This document shows, in pieces, positions 43,290 to 53,980 of a DNA stretch of 64,000 nucleotides. The stretch is from Dyadobacter psychrophilus (GTDB lineage Bacteria > Bacteroidota > Bacteroidia > Cytophagales > Spirosomataceae), in the NCBI RefSeq assembly GCF_900167945.1, contig NZ_FUZA01000006.1, positions 62,001 to 126,000 on the forward strand, written 5' to 3'. The position numbers and the translations under genes are program-made. Below the pieces are notes generated by a model. It was not told the DNA's origin. It made no database searches and saw nothing but the letters and a program-made list of their open reading frames with translations. Position 1 is the first letter of the stretch; every line of letters starts with the position of its first letter.

Positions 43290-45230
43290 CTAGCTATATA
43301 TCCTTTTCATTCGGATTTTTTCACTTGGCGTAAGAACCAGTGGCACCTTCTCGACTTTAACCGCACTACTATCCAAGCCAAACCACTTGTCTTCCGACGT
43401 TGTAATGCTTTTAATGGCGAAATAGATTTTCATGATTACTTCTTCGGTAAAAGGCAGGTTATTTTCAAGTGACAGGTAACGCTCGAGAACAATGAAACGG
43501 AAGTCGCCGGTAATGTTCTGCCGGTTCAGCGATTCGTAACGGCTGGTAATGTCCACTTCTTTATTAACGACCATATCCTCAACCACTTTTCTGAAAAAAA
43601 GGTTAATACGCTGCTCGATCCGGAAACCTAATCTGAATGTCACTTTAATCACGTCGTCTTCTGCCATAATGTTAACGTGATAGTCCATCGTATAGGGCTC
43701 ATCGGTTGTTTCAACATGTACAAACCAATAGATATCAGCTCGTTTAGGGCGCTTATAAAAAATGGAATAAATGATCTTATTTTCAATTTCCGATTCATGT
43801 GATGCGTTCGACATGAAAATCAGGTGTGTTGAATATTTTGGTATACTGATGTCATTGCTGAGCTCACGCAGCGGGCCAATGTATTTTTCCAAACTTTCAA
43901 ATTCGGTGAGCCTCAATTTGATAAAATAAGCTTTCAACCAAACGGTTATCACCAATCCAATGACCGTCGCCAGCAGCAGTGAAACCCATCCGCCGTGTGT
44001 GAATTTGAGCAGGTTTGCAGCCAGAAAAGCACCTTCAATCGCCAAATAAACCACGATAAAGATTGCAAGCAACCATTTAGGAACCTTATGAACATACAAA
44101 TACACCGACATTAATATGGTGGTCATGATCATGGTCATCGTAATGGCCAGCCCATATGCGGCTTCCATATGCGAAGATTCCTTGAAATAAAGGACAATCC
44201 CCACGCAGCCAGCCCACAAAAGCCAGTTGACACTTGGCACATATAGTTGTCCCTTTTGATCACTTGGGTAAACCAATCGCACTTTGGGCCAGAAATTGAG
44301 ACGGATTGCTTCTGATATCAGTGTAAATGATCCGCTAATCAGCGCCTGACTGGCAATTACAGCAGCCATGGTTGCAATCGCAATCCCTGGCAGCAGCCAC
44401 CAGTCGGGCATCATTTCGAAAAATGGCTTTTTGCCATTCAGATATGTTCCTGAATTGGCTATCAGCCATGCACCCTGACCAAAATAATTGAGTATCAGGC
44501 AGGTCTTTACGAAAACCCAGCTGATACGAATGTTACCACGCCCGCAATGTCCCAGATCGCTGTATAATGCTTCGGCACCGGTTGTGCAGAGAAAAACTCC
44601 TCCAAGCATCCAAAATCCGCCGGGATGATTTGCCAGTAACTGATAGCCATAATAGGGATTCAACGATTTGAGGATCTCCAAATGGCCACTCACCTGATAC
44701 AGGCCTAATACGGCCAGCATTACGAACCAAATCATCATAACAGGTCCGAAAGCACGTCCCACTATGGTTGTACCAAATATCTGAATGATGAAAAGCAGTG
44801 TGAGAATGCCGATGACGATCGGGATGGTCTCAATATTAGGATAAAGGATTTTCAGACCTTCTACCGCAGACGATACGGAAATGGGCGGCGTAATAATCCC
44901 ATCTGCCAGCAATGTACTGGCACCGATAATGGCAGGGACCGTGAGCCATGTCGCATTTTTACGCACTAAGGCGTATAATGCGAGAATTCCGCCTTCACCT
45001 TTGTTATCGGCGCGGAGAATGAGGATTACATATTTTAATGTAGTTTGAAGTGTCAGCGTCCAGAAAACACAGGAGACCGCTCCATAGACAACCTCGGCTG
45101 AAATTGCTTCTTTGCCAATAATGGCTTGCATCACATAAAGCGGCGAGGTGCCGATATCCCCAAAAATAATTCCTAATGCAACGAGAAGCCCCGCTGCCGA
45201 CGCTTTATCCAGATGTTTATGCGATCCCAT
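43290..45230 (-). CDS. kup: Kup family potassium uptake protein
   Basis: A 646-residue Kup/HAK/KT potassium:proton symporter with about 12 membrane helices in the first 440 residues and a cytoplasmic C-terminal domain. The family signature GIIFGDIGTSPLYVMQAI (about 20-37) is visible, as are ALYALVRKNATWLTVPAIIGA and the GAEALYSDLGHCGR motif (about 218-231). It secures potassium uptake at low external potassium or under acidic conditions. Stand-alone gene. Confidence 0.96.
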   Translation of the reverse strand: MGSHKHLDKASAAGLLVALGIIFGDIGTSPLYVMQAIIGKEAISAEVVYGAVSCVFWTLTLQTTLKYVILILRADNKGEGGILALYALVRKNATWLTVPAIIGASTLLADGIITPPISVSSAVEGLKILYPNIETIPIVIGILTLLFIIQIFGTTIVGRAFGPVMMIWFVMLAVLGLYQVSGHLEILKSLNPYYGYQLLANHPGGFWMLGGVFLCTTGAEALYSDLGHCGRGNIRISWVFVKTCLILNYFGQGAWLIANSGTYLNGKKPFFEMMPDWWLLPGIAIATMAAVIASQALISGSFTLISEAIRLNFWPKVRLVYPSDQKGQLYVPSVNWLLWAGCVGIVLYFKESSHMEAAYGLAITMTMIMTTILMSVYLYVHKVPKWLLAIFIVVYLAIEGAFLAANLLKFTHGGWVSLLLATVIGLVITVWLKAYFIKLRLTEFESLEKYIGPLRELSNDISIPKYSTHLIFMSNASHESEIENKIIYSIFYKRPKRADIYWFVHVETTDEPYTMDYHVNIMAEDDVIKVTFRLGFRIEQRINLFFRKVVEDMVVNKEVDITSRYESLNRQNITGDFRFIVLERYLSLENNLPFTEEVIMKIYFAIKSITTSEDKWFGLDSSAVKVEKVPLVLTPSEKIRMKRIYS

Positions 45231-45272
45231 TTAATGTATCAATGAAGTGTGCGAAATTAAAGACCGGCTGGT

Positions 45273-46238
45273 TTAAAAAGTGTAGAACTCATAATTAATA
45301 TTCCATTTTGTTTCTTCACCCGGCTTTGCACTTATTTGAATGTAAGGTTCCGGACACGAAGTGGTTGGGCAGGCCCAGTAAACCAGTTTTTCCAAAGGCT
45401 TATCACCCGTTATCCTAACACCGGCGGACGTTTTAATGTTCTCGATGCGAATGTCATAATCTTTCGCAGTCGGGCCAAAGCCTTTCAAACCGCTACTGAA
45501 CACCTGATCGCCTTTTCCCATTGGCCTGGAATAGCTGAGTGTTTTGTCCTTTGCATTGATGATCGTTCCGAAACCAGCTCCTTCGCCACTGACATCAAAA
45601 GGGAATACGACCCTGATATTTTCGTTGGTTGGCTCCTTATCAATCATGAAAAAATTGTGATTGTAGGTGCTTGTTTTAATTTCTTTTGTGCCGGTATTTT
45701 TAAGGCTGTGCTCTAAAACCAGTTGCGGTTTTCCCTTTACCAGCTTCAATGTTTTTGTATAAACATAGCCGTATCCCGTCGCGTCTTTCAGCGTGTGCGT
45801 AAATGTTACCTGATCGCTCTTTTTGTCGACCGTCCATTTGCCTGCATCTTTCACTTCATAGTTTGTTGCAAACGCATATTTCTTGTCATCGGGTTTTACC
45901 AATGTGCCTACGCCAATTTTCACAAACGTTTCACCTGGTTTGACTGCATCAAAATCAAGGGCGACAAATTCCTCAACCGGTCCCATAATGGCATCATGCA
46001 ATTTAGGATCATATGTGCTGTTCCATTGACCGAAATAGGAATGTCCTTTGTAATCCAGGCTTTCGACCTGGCCAGCCCAATCAAAACGGGTGCCGCGATA
46101 ATATCCCGTATTACCGTCGGGTAAAAGCAGCTTTGCACTGATAATGCCGTTAGAAATTTTTGCCTCTGGAAAATCGGCCAGCCTGAATGCGGTGACAAAC
46201 AAGCATATAGATGCAATGAGCAGTATGACTTTCTTCAT
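45273..46238 (-). CDS. Secreted galactose-mutarotase-like protein
   Basis: A 321-residue protein with a signal peptide (MKKVILLIASICLFVTAFRLADF). The mature chain reads as a large beta sandwich: NGIISAKLLLPDGNTGYYRGTRFDWAG at its start, HNFF and HSLKNTGTKEI in the middle, and a C-terminal YWACPTTSCPEPYIQIS. The pattern of an Arg/His set with YNHNFF resembles the aldose-1-epimerase (galactose mutarotase-like) superfamily. I cannot place it in a characterised family. It lies 42 bp upstream of kup on the same strand. Confidence 0.6.
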   Translation of the reverse strand: MKKVILLIASICLFVTAFRLADFPEAKISNGIISAKLLLPDGNTGYYRGTRFDWAGQVESLDYKGHSYFGQWNSTYDPKLHDAIMGPVEEFVALDFDAVKPGETFVKIGVGTLVKPDDKKYAFATNYEVKDAGKWTVDKKSDQVTFTHTLKDATGYGYVYTKTLKLVKGKPQLVLEHSLKNTGTKEIKTSTYNHNFFMIDKEPTNENIRVVFPFDVSGEGAGFGTIINAKDKTLSYSRPMGKGDQVFSSGLKGFGPTAKDYDIRIENIKTSAGVRITGDKPLEKLVYWACPTTSCPEPYIQISAKPGEETKWNINYEFYTF

Positions 46239-46273
46239 GTGAATGGTTCAGGAATGATTAGGGACTAAATAAA

Positions 46274-46319
46274 AGACAGTAAGATAAAAAATGCCGCCGG
46301 ACATTTTCTCTTACTGTCT
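46274..46319 (-). terminator. Nested hairpin after the molybdenum hydroxylase operon
   Basis: An outer 11-bp perfect stem AGACAGTAAGA / TCTTACTGTCT encloses a second hairpin built on AAAATG / CATTTT. It is 35 bp after the large subunit stop and probably ends that operon. Confidence 0.65.
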
Positions 46320-46353
46320 GAATTATATTATAAATGCAGGTGCAATAAAAAAA

Positions 46354-48498
46354 CTATGATATGCCTTTGAAGACCTCTTCATTCACAAATGGCTGATTAC
46401 GCAGCCTTTGCTTTGTCGCTTTATAGAAAGCATTGGCCATTGCACCACCAGCAGGCGGTAAGGCCGGTTCGCCCAAACCCGTCGGAGAAATGCCATTATT
46501 AACAAAATGGACATCCACTTCCGGGATTTCGTTCATCCTGATCAGGCGGAAGCCATTAAAGTTGCTTTGATCCGGCGCACCGTCTTTGAATGTCATGTTA
46601 CCATACATTGCATGGCCCAATCCGTCAACAACTCCGCCCCTAACCTGCTGCAATGAACCGCTTTGATTGATCACAATTCCGCAATCGACTGCTGCAATTA
46701 CATTTTTCAATACAGGCTTGCCTTTTTGCATGACAATTTCCCCTACTTGCGCAACATATGACCTGTGTGAAAAGTAAACGCTGAATCCCTGGAAAACACC
46801 TTTCTTTTTGCCCCAGTTGCTTTTTTCAGCCGCCAGTTTGATCACCGCGATCATTCTATCGACATCATATTTGATGGCATTAACCGGCGATTTTTTGGCT
46901 TTTTCAAGTAGTTCAAGCCTGAATGCAACCGGATCTTTTCCTGCTGCTTCTGCCACTTCGTCCAGGAAAGACTGCTCTGCATAGGCCAGGAAGTTTGTGA
47001 TCGGTGCACGCCAGGGACCTGTTGTAATGGGTGATTTATGCTCAACCGAGTCGATTAGCAGGTTATCAACCGATCCGGACGGGAAATTGTCTTCGCGTGT
47101 GGAGTTACCTGAGTTCATTCCAACGCCGCGCAATTTATAACCGATCATTGTGCCGTTTTTATCCAAAGCTGCTTCGAAGCGATAACGCACTGCGGGGCGG
47201 TAAGTGCCGCCAGTCATGTCGTCTTCGCGCGTCCAAACCACTTTTACAGGCGCTTTCACAAGTTTTGAAACGTGGGCTGCTTCAATAACAAAGTCTGCTG
47301 ATAGCCTGCGACCAAATCCGCCTCCCTGACGTGTAATCTCAACGGTAATTATTTCTGGGGCAATGCCGGTAAGTTTGGCAACTTCGGTGCGTGCACGCTC
47401 GGGTGTTTGTGTAGGCCCAACGAGCTCAACGCCATCCTCTCGTACGTGTGCAAAGAAATTCATGGGTTCCAATGGGCTGTGCGGCAGAAAAGGACATTGA
47501 TATTCGGCCTTAATGACCTTCGCAGCGCCTTTGAATGCAGCATCCACGTCTCCGTCTTTGCGCCTTACCGTTGCTTCGCCATTATCCATCAGCTGTGTGA
47601 ATATGCGGTTATGATCGGCAGTGCTTTCAAGTTCAGCTGCTTTTTCATATTCAATTTTCAACGCGTCTTTGGCTTTTTTAACCTGCCAGGTTGATTTCCC
47701 AACCACGGCTACGCTGTTTTCGAATGTTACGACGTCCACAATCCCCGGCATTGCTTTCGCTGCTGCGGAATCGACGGATTTAAGTTTTAATCCAAATGCT
47801 TTTGGTCTCTGGATCAAGGCAAACAACATTCCTTCTTTATAAAAATCAAGTCCGAAAAGAGGCTTACCTGTTGCTATATTATGGTTATCAACATTGCGAA
47901 CAGATTGTCCGATCAATTTGAAATCCTTTTCCTCCTTTAACTTAACCTCCGTTGGCGCAGTCAATTTGGAAGCTGCTTCTGCAAGCTCCCCGTAAGAAGC
48001 AGATTTCCCCGAAGTTTTATGTAAAACCTTGCCATTTTCAGTGGTAAGCTCAGTTGCGGGCACATTCCATTTTGCTGCGGCTGCTTCGACCAAGAGATGG
48101 CGTGCTGTTGCTCCTGCTTTGCGAAGTCGCTCCCATGAATGCGGAACGGCGCCGCTGCCGCCAGTAACTTGTCTTTCGAATATTCCGGTATCAAGATTTC
48201 CCTGAACCGTTTTCACTTGTTTCCAGTCCGCATCCAGTTCCTCGGCAACCACCATCGGGAATGCGGTCTTAATTCCTTGCCCGATTTCCGGGTTTGGAGA
48301 AACAATGGTTATAATGTTATCCGTGCCAATAGAAAGATAACTATTAAAATTGATCGATCCGGCAGCAATGCTTTTTGCATCAACAACAACTGGTAACGCA
48401 GATGAATTGGTCCAATTGAAACCCAAAAACAGCCCACCACTTGCCGCAGCTGCAATTTTCATAAAATTGCGCCTCGAAGTTTGTTCTAATGTCTGCAT
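46354..48498 (-). CDS. Molybdopterin-binding dehydrogenase large subunit (IorB-like)
   Basis: A 714-residue xanthine-dehydrogenase-family large subunit of the isoquinoline 1-oxidoreductase beta type. The Tat signal is TSRRNFMKIAA (about 7-17). Cofactor-loop motif QGGGFGRRLSADF (about 387-399), WTREDDMTGG (about 424-433), and the catalytic glutamate in GLGEPALPPAGGAMANA (about 672-688). It starts 2 bp after the [2Fe-2S] small subunit gene, so both form a complete periplasmic hydroxylase that transfers water oxygen to an N-heterocycle or aldehyde. Compare the orphan relative at 10056-12218. Confidence 0.92.
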   Translation of the reverse strand: MQTLEQTSRRNFMKIAAAASGGLFLGFNWTNSSALPVVVDAKSIAAGSINFNSYLSIGTDNIITIVSPNPEIGQGIKTAFPMVVAEELDADWKQVKTVQGNLDTGIFERQVTGGSGAVPHSWERLRKAGATARHLLVEAAAAKWNVPATELTTENGKVLHKTSGKSASYGELAEAASKLTAPTEVKLKEEKDFKLIGQSVRNVDNHNIATGKPLFGLDFYKEGMLFALIQRPKAFGLKLKSVDSAAAKAMPGIVDVVTFENSVAVVGKSTWQVKKAKDALKIEYEKAAELESTADHNRIFTQLMDNGEATVRRKDGDVDAAFKGAAKVIKAEYQCPFLPHSPLEPMNFFAHVREDGVELVGPTQTPERARTEVAKLTGIAPEIITVEITRQGGGFGRRLSADFVIEAAHVSKLVKAPVKVVWTREDDMTGGTYRPAVRYRFEAALDKNGTMIGYKLRGVGMNSGNSTREDNFPSGSVDNLLIDSVEHKSPITTGPWRAPITNFLAYAEQSFLDEVAEAAGKDPVAFRLELLEKAKKSPVNAIKYDVDRMIAVIKLAAEKSNWGKKKGVFQGFSVYFSHRSYVAQVGEIVMQKGKPVLKNVIAAVDCGIVINQSGSLQQVRGGVVDGLGHAMYGNMTFKDGAPDQSNFNGFRLIRMNEIPEVDVHFVNNGISPTGLGEPALPPAGGAMANAFYKATKQRLRNQPFVNEEVFKGIS

Positions 48499-48500
48499 GG

Positions 48501-48962
48501 TCAGTTGGTTTTGGATGCTGCTACTTTCACTGCCTCACGAATACGGTGGTAAGTTCCGCAACGGCAAATGTTGCCGCTCATGGTGGAGACTATTTCTTCG
48601 TCAGTTGGCTTTGGTTTCTCTTTCAGCAATGCTGCGGCAGTCATTATCTGACCAGCCTGGCAATAGCCGCATTGCGCAACATCTACTTCATCCCAGGCTT
48701 TTTGAACCGGATGATCGCCTTTTTCTGACAGGCCTTCAATTGTTGTCACTTTTGCTTTTCCAACAGCCGAAACAGGAAGCACGCAAGAACGTACTGCTTT
48801 TCCGTCCAGGTGGACAGTGCACGCACCGCATTGGGCGATCCCGCAGCCGTATTTGGTGCCGACGAGTCCCAGATTGTCCCGGAGCACCCATAACAATGGA
48901 GTGTCCCGCTCGACATCTGCGTCATAGGCACGGTTGTTAATTGAAAGTTTGAATAACGCCAT
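48501..48962 (-). CDS. [2Fe-2S]-binding small subunit of a molybdenum hydroxylase (IorA-like)
   Basis: A 153-residue electron-transfer subunit with two iron-sulfur clusters. The N-terminal plant-ferredoxin-type cluster uses Cys40, Cys45, Cys48 and Cys60 ([14 protein letters not shown]). The C-terminal helical cluster uses Cys98, Cys101, Cys133 and Cys135 ([19 protein letters not shown]). All eight ligands are present. It passes electrons from the molybdenum site of the next gene's product to an outside acceptor. It has no signal of its own, so it should be exported together with the Tat-signal large subunit. Confidence 0.95.
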   Translation of the reverse strand: MALFKLSINNRAYDADVERDTPLLWVLRDNLGLVGTKYGCGIAQCGACTVHLDGKAVRSCVLPVSAVGKAKVTTIEGLSEKGDHPVQKAWDEVDVAQCGYCQAGQIMTAAALLKEKPKPTDEEIVSTMSGNICRCGTYHRIREAVKVAASKTN

Positions 48963-49101
48963 GGTGAAATTATTGGGTTCGGAAATGATTGCTACTTATG
49001 CAGATACCGAAGTTACAAAAAATGTCAAAAGTACGGTGACATTAAGCGACTTAAGTTAGATCGCCAATCAAAAGAGGTCAATAAATAAACTCCCGATAAT
49101 G

Positions 49102-49431
49102 CTATGCTTCGCCGCCGGGCCCACCGAAACTGATCGGGAAATTGAACGTAGGCTCACTATCCTGAGAGTTCGGAATAGGTCCATACTGGTCTTCATACTT
49201 TTGAATATTGTCTTTTAATGCTGCTATCAGGCGTTTTGCGTGTTCCGGTGTAATGATAATGCGTGCTTTCACTTTCGCACGGGGAACTCCGGGCATTAAG
49301 CGAATAAAGTCGAGTATAAATTCGCTGTTTGAATGTGCGATCATGGCTAAATTGGAATAAACCCCTTCGGCCATTTCTTCTGATAATTCTACGTTGATCT
49401 GTTGTTCGTTTTCTTTGTTGTCGTCTTCCAT
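49102..49431 (-). CDS. DUF3467 domain-containing protein
   Basis: A 109-residue cytoplasmic protein matching DUF3467: an acidic N-terminus, then YSNLAMIAHSNSEFILDFIRLMPG and the C-terminal ARIIITPEHAKRLIAALKDNIQKYE. The family is common in Bacteroidota and other phyla but its function is unknown. It follows rpoC on the same strand, after a strong hairpin terminator, so it is probably transcribed separately or by readthrough. Confidence 0.88.
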   Translation of the reverse strand: MEDDNKENEQQINVELSEEMAEGVYSNLAMIAHSNSEFILDFIRLMPGVPRAKVKARIIITPEHAKRLIAALKDNIQKYEDQYGPIPNSQDSEPTFNFPISFGGPGGEA

Positions 49432-49514
49432 CGGTTGGTTTTTATGAGCGCCGTGGCGCCTGGCAGCGATTAATTATCTCTGCGGAAATTACTAAAAATT
49501 AGCGTTAAAACAGC

Positions 49515-49550
49515 AAAGAGCCGGTCCCACTTGCGCAGAACCGGCTCTTT
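49515..49550. terminator. Strong terminator after rpoC
   Basis: An 11-bp perfect stem AAAGAGCCGGT / ACCGGCTCTTT with a 14-nt loop, 17 bp after the rpoC stop. The stem ends in T-rich tracts on both strands. Confidence 0.88.
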
Positions 49551-49567
49551 TATTTATTCAGATTGAT

Positions 49568-52500
49568 CTAAACCAATTCCTTTTTCTTACGTGAAAGTTT
49601 TTCACGGGAATCAGTCAAGGCATCGAATTCTTCTTTTGATCCAACGATCAGGCTTTCGTATTGACGCATTCCTGTTCCGGCTGGGATCAAGTGACCTACG
49701 ATCACGTTTTCTTTCAAGCCTTTCAGTTCGTCGCGTTTTCCACGAACAGCTGCTTCGCTCAATACTTTGGTTGTTTCCTGGAACGAAGCCGCAGAAACGA
49801 AACTTTCAGTACCCAATGAAGCTTGTGTGATACCCATCAAAGTAGGTTTCGCAACTGCTGCCTGCGCATCACGAGCAGTAACCAGTTTCAAGTCACGACG
49901 TTTCAAGCTTGAATTTTCATCACGCAAACGACGAACAGAAATGATCATACCCGGTTTCAGTGTTTCAGAGCTTCCTGCATCTTCAACCACTTTCATGTCA
50001 AGGATCTTATCATTTTCCTCACGGAACACAACACGGTCAACCGGTTGCATTTCAAGGAAGTTGGTATCACCTGCATCCAGGATCTCTACTTTCTGCATCA
50101 TTTGGCGTACGATACATTCGATATGCTTATCGTTGATCTTCACACCTTGCAGACGGTATACTTCCTGAATTTCATTTACAAGATATTCCTGAACCGCTGT
50201 TGGTCCTTTGATAGAAAGGATATCAGCTGGCGTGATCGCACCGTCAGATAATGGATCCCCTGCTCTTACGAAGTCACCATCCTGAACCAGAATGTGTTTC
50301 GAAAGCGCAACCATGTAACGACGTTGTGTTCCGTCTCTTGATTCGATATGAATTTCACGGTTACCGCGTTTTACACCTCCATAAGAAACTACACCATCGA
50401 TTTCAGAAACAGTTGCTGGGTTTGACGGGTTACGAGCTTCGAAAAGTTCAGTTACACGTGGCAAACCTCCCGTAATGTCGCGTGTTTTACCAACAACACG
50501 TGGGATTTTCGCCAATGGCTGACCTGCCTTAATGTTCGTTCCGGCTTTCACCACCAAACGTGCTCCAACAGGAAGGTTATAACCTTTTTCTGTCTGATCT
50601 TTCAACAACGTTGACTTACCTTTTACCACGATAGCCGGGTTTTTGGTTTTATCACGTGTTTCAATAATCACAGATTCCTGGAAACCAGTTTGTTCATCAA
50701 ATTCTTCACGATATGTAATGCCTTCTTCAATTGCATCGAAAGATACTACTCCGGTGAATTCCGAAAGGATTACTGCGTGATATGGATCCCAAGTACAAAG
50801 TTCTTGTCCTTTTTGAACCTTCTCTCCATCTTTTACCAAAAGATGTGCTCCATAAGGAACGTTGTTTGAGATCAATAGCTGGCCAGTTTCTGGGTTAGTG
50901 ATTTTAACTTCTCCTGAACGACCCATTACTACTGTCACGTCGTCGCCTTCTGAATTAACAGACTGAACAAGACGCAGATCTTCAAAACCAATCACACCGT
51001 CGAATTTCGCCTTGATGTTTGCTTCAACAGAAATGTTGGAAGCTGTACCACCGACGTGGAATGTACGAAGTGTCAACTGTGTTCCCGGCTCACCGATAGA
51101 CTGCGATGCAATTACACCCACAGCTTCACCAATGTTCACCATATGAGCAGATGCCAATGAACGTCCGTAGCATTTCGCACAAACACCATTACGTGTTTCG
51201 CAAGTCAATACTGAACGGATTTCAACTGTTTCAATGCTCGTTTCATCAATGTAAGAAGCGATTTCTTCCGTAATTTCCTGACCAGAAGCCAGGATCATTT
51301 CGTTAGACAAAGGATCAAATACATCGTGAACACTTACACGTCCAAGGATACGCTCAGAAAGTGGTTCAACGATATCTTCGTTGTCTTTCAAAGCAGAGAT
51401 TGCAATTCCACGAAGTGATCCGCAGTCTGTTTCGATAACAACAACATCTTGTGCAACGTCATGCAAACGACGTGTCAGGTAACCCGCATCAGCCGTTTTC
51501 AAGGCTGTATCGGCAAGACCTTTACGTGCACCGTGTGTTGAGATAAAGTATTCTAGAACGTCTAAACCTTCTTTAAAGTTGGAAAGGATCGGGTTCTCGA
51601 TGATTTCACCTGCACCACCCGCGATGTTTTTCTGAGGCTTGGCCATAAGACCCCTCATTCCACCCAGCTGACGGATCTGCTCACGCGAACCACGTGCACC
51701 TGAGTGCATCATCATATAAATCGAGTTGAATCCGCCTTGGTCAGTTTCCAACTGCTTCATCAACGTCTCTGTGATGCGTGAGTTAACACGTGTCCAGATA
51801 TCGATAACCTGGTTGTAACGCTCGTTTTCAGTGATAAGACCCATCAAGTAGTTGCTCCAAACGTTTTCCACGTCCAGTTTCGCTTGCTCGATCAGTTTCA
51901 CTTTTTCGTCTGGCACCATTACGTCATTCAATCCCATTGACAAACCGCCTTTGAAAGCCATTTGGAAACCAAGTTCTTTGATTTCATCCAGGAATTGAGC
52001 TGTACGCGCAACACCAGCCAATTTGAACACCAAACCAATGATCTGCTGCAATTTCTTTTTAGTCAGCAATTCATTGATGTAACCTACTTCCTCAGGAACA
52101 GCCTGATTGAAAAGGATACGTCCGGCAACGGTATCAACCATTTTCGTTTCAAATGTTCCGTCGTCATTACGAACGCGCAGGCGGCATTTGATATTCGCAT
52201 GTTTTGACAATTTGCCTTCGTTGATGGCAATGATTACTTCGTCCGGACCGTAGAAGATCATTCCTTCTCCGATAATCGGATAATGATCTGTGCTTACGCG
52301 GCCTTTTGTAACATAATACAGACCCAGAACCATGTCTTGTGATGGAACCGTAATCGGTGCACCGTTGGCAGGGTTAAGAATGTTATGCGACGAAAGCATT
52401 AACATTGAAGCTTCCAAAACGGCTTCCTGACCCAATGGCACGTGAACGGCCATCTGGTCACCGTCAAAGTCAGCGTTAAATGCAGTACAAACCAATGGGT

Positions 52501-53890
52501 GCAACTGAATCGCTTTTCCTTCGATCAGCTTAGGCTGGAATGCCTGTATACCCAAACGGTGCAATGTTGGAGCACGGTTTAGCAGAACAGGATGTCCTTT
52601 CAAAACGTTTTCCAAAATATCCCAGATCACAGGATCCTTACGGTCTACGATCTTCTTCGCTGATTTTACTGTTTTAACAATTCCACGTTCGATGAGCTTG
52701 CGGATAATGAACGGCTTGAATAATTCTGCCGCCATATCTTTTGGCAAACCGCATTCGTGCAATTTCAATTCAGGTCCAACGACGATTACCGAACGACCAG
52801 AATAATCGACACGCTTACCAAGCAAGTTTTGACGGAAACGTCCTTGCTTACCTTTCAGCATATCAGAAAGTGATTTCAATGCACGGTTACCTTCTGAACG
52901 CACCGCGTTTACTTTACGGCTGTTATCGAAAAGTGAATCTACCGCTTCCTGCAACATCCGTTTTTCGTTACGCAAGATCACCTCAGGTGCTTTGATCTCG
53001 ATCAGACGTTTCAAACGGTTGTTCCGAATGATTACACGACGATAAAGGTCATTCAAATCGGAAGTCGCAAAACGACCACCGTCCAAAGGCACAAGCGGAC
53101 GAAGTTCTGGTGGAATAACCGGAACCATCTTGATCACCATCCACTCAGGACGGTTTTCAATGCGTGTGTTTGCATCGCGGAATGCTTCTACAACTTTCAG
53201 GCGCTTTAATGCTTCTGCTTTACGTTGCTGCGAAGTGTCCGTTGCTGCCTGGTGACGAAGTTCGTATGAAAGCTCATCCAGTTTAATTCTGTTCAAAAGC
53301 ATTTCAAGCGCATCCGCACCCATTTTCGCGATAAACTTGTTTGGATCCGTGTCCGGAAGCATTTGGTTTTCGCGTGGCAATTTGTCGATGATATCCAGGT
53401 ATTCATCTTCTGTCAAAAAGTCAAGATAACCTACGCCATCTTCTTCTTTAACACCAGGCTGAACTACTGCATATCGCTCGTAATAAATGATCTGATCCAA
53501 TTTCTTGGTCGATAATCCCAACAGATAACCGATTTTGTTCGGTAAGCTGCGGAAATACCAGATGTGCGCTACCGGAACCACCAATTCAATGTGGCCCATA
53601 CGCTCGCGACGTACCTTTTTCTCAGTAACCTCTACACCGCAACGGTCGCAGATGATTCCCTTGTAACGGATACGTTTGTATTTACCACAATGACATTCCC
53701 AGTCCTTCACAGGACCGAAGATCCTTTCGCAGAATAATCCGCCCATCTCCGGCTTGTAAGTCCGGTAGTTGATGGTTTCAGGCTGGGTTACTTCACCAAA
53801 TGAGCTCTCAAGGATAGACTCAGGTGAAGCCAGACTGATCGTCATTCTGGAAAAATCACTATTAAGTTTTTTGTTCTTTTTGAAAGACAT
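49568..53890 (-). CDS. rpoC: DNA-directed RNA polymerase beta' subunit
   Basis: A 1,440-residue catalytic beta' subunit. Zinc site 1 uses Cys66, Cys68, Cys81 and Cys84 (CHCGKYKRI ... CDRCG). The absolutely conserved active-site loop NADFDGDQM is at 472-480, with Asp474, Asp476 and Asp478 holding the catalytic magnesium. Zinc site 2 uses Cys823, Cys897, Cys904 and Cys907. The bridge helix/trigger loop part ([19 protein letters not shown]) is intact. It is separated from rpoB by a 90-bp spacer with a strong two-tier hairpin. Confidence 0.99.
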   Translation of the reverse strand: MSFKKNKKLNSDFSRMTISLASPESILESSFGEVTQPETINYRTYKPEMGGLFCERIFGPVKDWECHCGKYKRIRYKGIICDRCGVEVTEKKVRRERMGHIELVVPVAHIWYFRSLPNKIGYLLGLSTKKLDQIIYYERYAVVQPGVKEEDGVGYLDFLTEDEYLDIIDKLPRENQMLPDTDPNKFIAKMGADALEMLLNRIKLDELSYELRHQAATDTSQQRKAEALKRLKVVEAFRDANTRIENRPEWMVIKMVPVIPPELRPLVPLDGGRFATSDLNDLYRRVIIRNNRLKRLIEIKAPEVILRNEKRMLQEAVDSLFDNSRKVNAVRSEGNRALKSLSDMLKGKQGRFRQNLLGKRVDYSGRSVIVVGPELKLHECGLPKDMAAELFKPFIIRKLIERGIVKTVKSAKKIVDRKDPVIWDILENVLKGHPVLLNRAPTLHRLGIQAFQPKLIEGKAIQLHPLVCTAFNADFDGDQMAVHVPLGQEAVLEASMLMLSSHNILNPANGAPITVPSQDMVLGLYYVTKGRVSTDHYPIIGEGMIFYGPDEVIIAINEGKLSKHANIKCRLRVRNDDGTFETKMVDTVAGRILFNQAVPEEVGYINELLTKKKLQQIIGLVFKLAGVARTAQFLDEIKELGFQMAFKGGLSMGLNDVMVPDEKVKLIEQAKLDVENVWSNYLMGLITENERYNQVIDIWTRVNSRITETLMKQLETDQGGFNSIYMMMHSGARGSREQIRQLGGMRGLMAKPQKNIAGGAGEIIENPILSNFKEGLDVLEYFISTHGARKGLADTALKTADAGYLTRRLHDVAQDVVVIETDCGSLRGIAISALKDNEDIVEPLSERILGRVSVHDVFDPLSNEMILASGQEITEEIASYIDETSIETVEIRSVLTCETRNGVCAKCYGRSLASAHMVNIGEAVGVIASQSIGEPGTQLTLRTFHVGGTASNISVEANIKAKFDGVIGFEDLRLVQSVNSEGDDVTVVMGRSGEVKITNPETGQLLISNNVPYGAHLLVKDGEKVQKGQELCTWDPYHAVILSEFTGVVSFDAIEEGITYREEFDEQTGFQESVIIETRDKTKNPAIVVKGKSTLLKDQTEKGYNLPVGARLVVKAGTNIKAGQPLAKIPRVVGKTRDITGGLPRVTELFEARNPSNPATVSEIDGVVSYGGVKRGNREIHIESRDGTQRRYMVALSKHILVQDGDFVRAGDPLSDGAITPADILSIKGPTAVQEYLVNEIQEVYRLQGVKINDKHIECIVRQMMQKVEILDAGDTNFLEMQPVDRVVFREENDKILDMKVVEDAGSSETLKPGMIISVRRLRDENSSLKRRDLKLVTARDAQAAVAKPTLMGITQASLGTESFVSAASFQETTKVLSEAAVRGKRDELKGLKENVIVGHLIPAGTGMRQYESLIVGSKEEFDALTDSREKLSRKKKELV

Positions 53891-53911
53891 AATTAAAAAG
53901 TCGTTTGTCTG

Positions 53912-53977
53912 TTAGTCGAAACTCAAATTGATTTCATTTCTAAGCAGCGCATCTTTCAATGCGCTGCTTACGACTAA
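53912..53977 (-). promoter_or_regulatory. Two-tier hairpin in the rpoB-rpoC spacer
   Basis: An inner perfect 12-bp stem (TAAGCAGCGCAT at 53941, loop CTTTCA, complement ending 53970) sits inside an outer 7-bp pair TTAGTCG (53912) / CGACTAA (53971). On the coding strand no T-run follows, so it is not a standard terminator. It may be an RNase processing site or an mRNA-stabilising element. Confidence 0.6.
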
Positions 53978-53980
53978 AAA

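Noticed and set aside
43225-43293. 22-codon open frame on the plus strand before the end of kup
   Set aside because: Too short, overlaps the kup stop, no ribosome-binding site and no recognisable motif.
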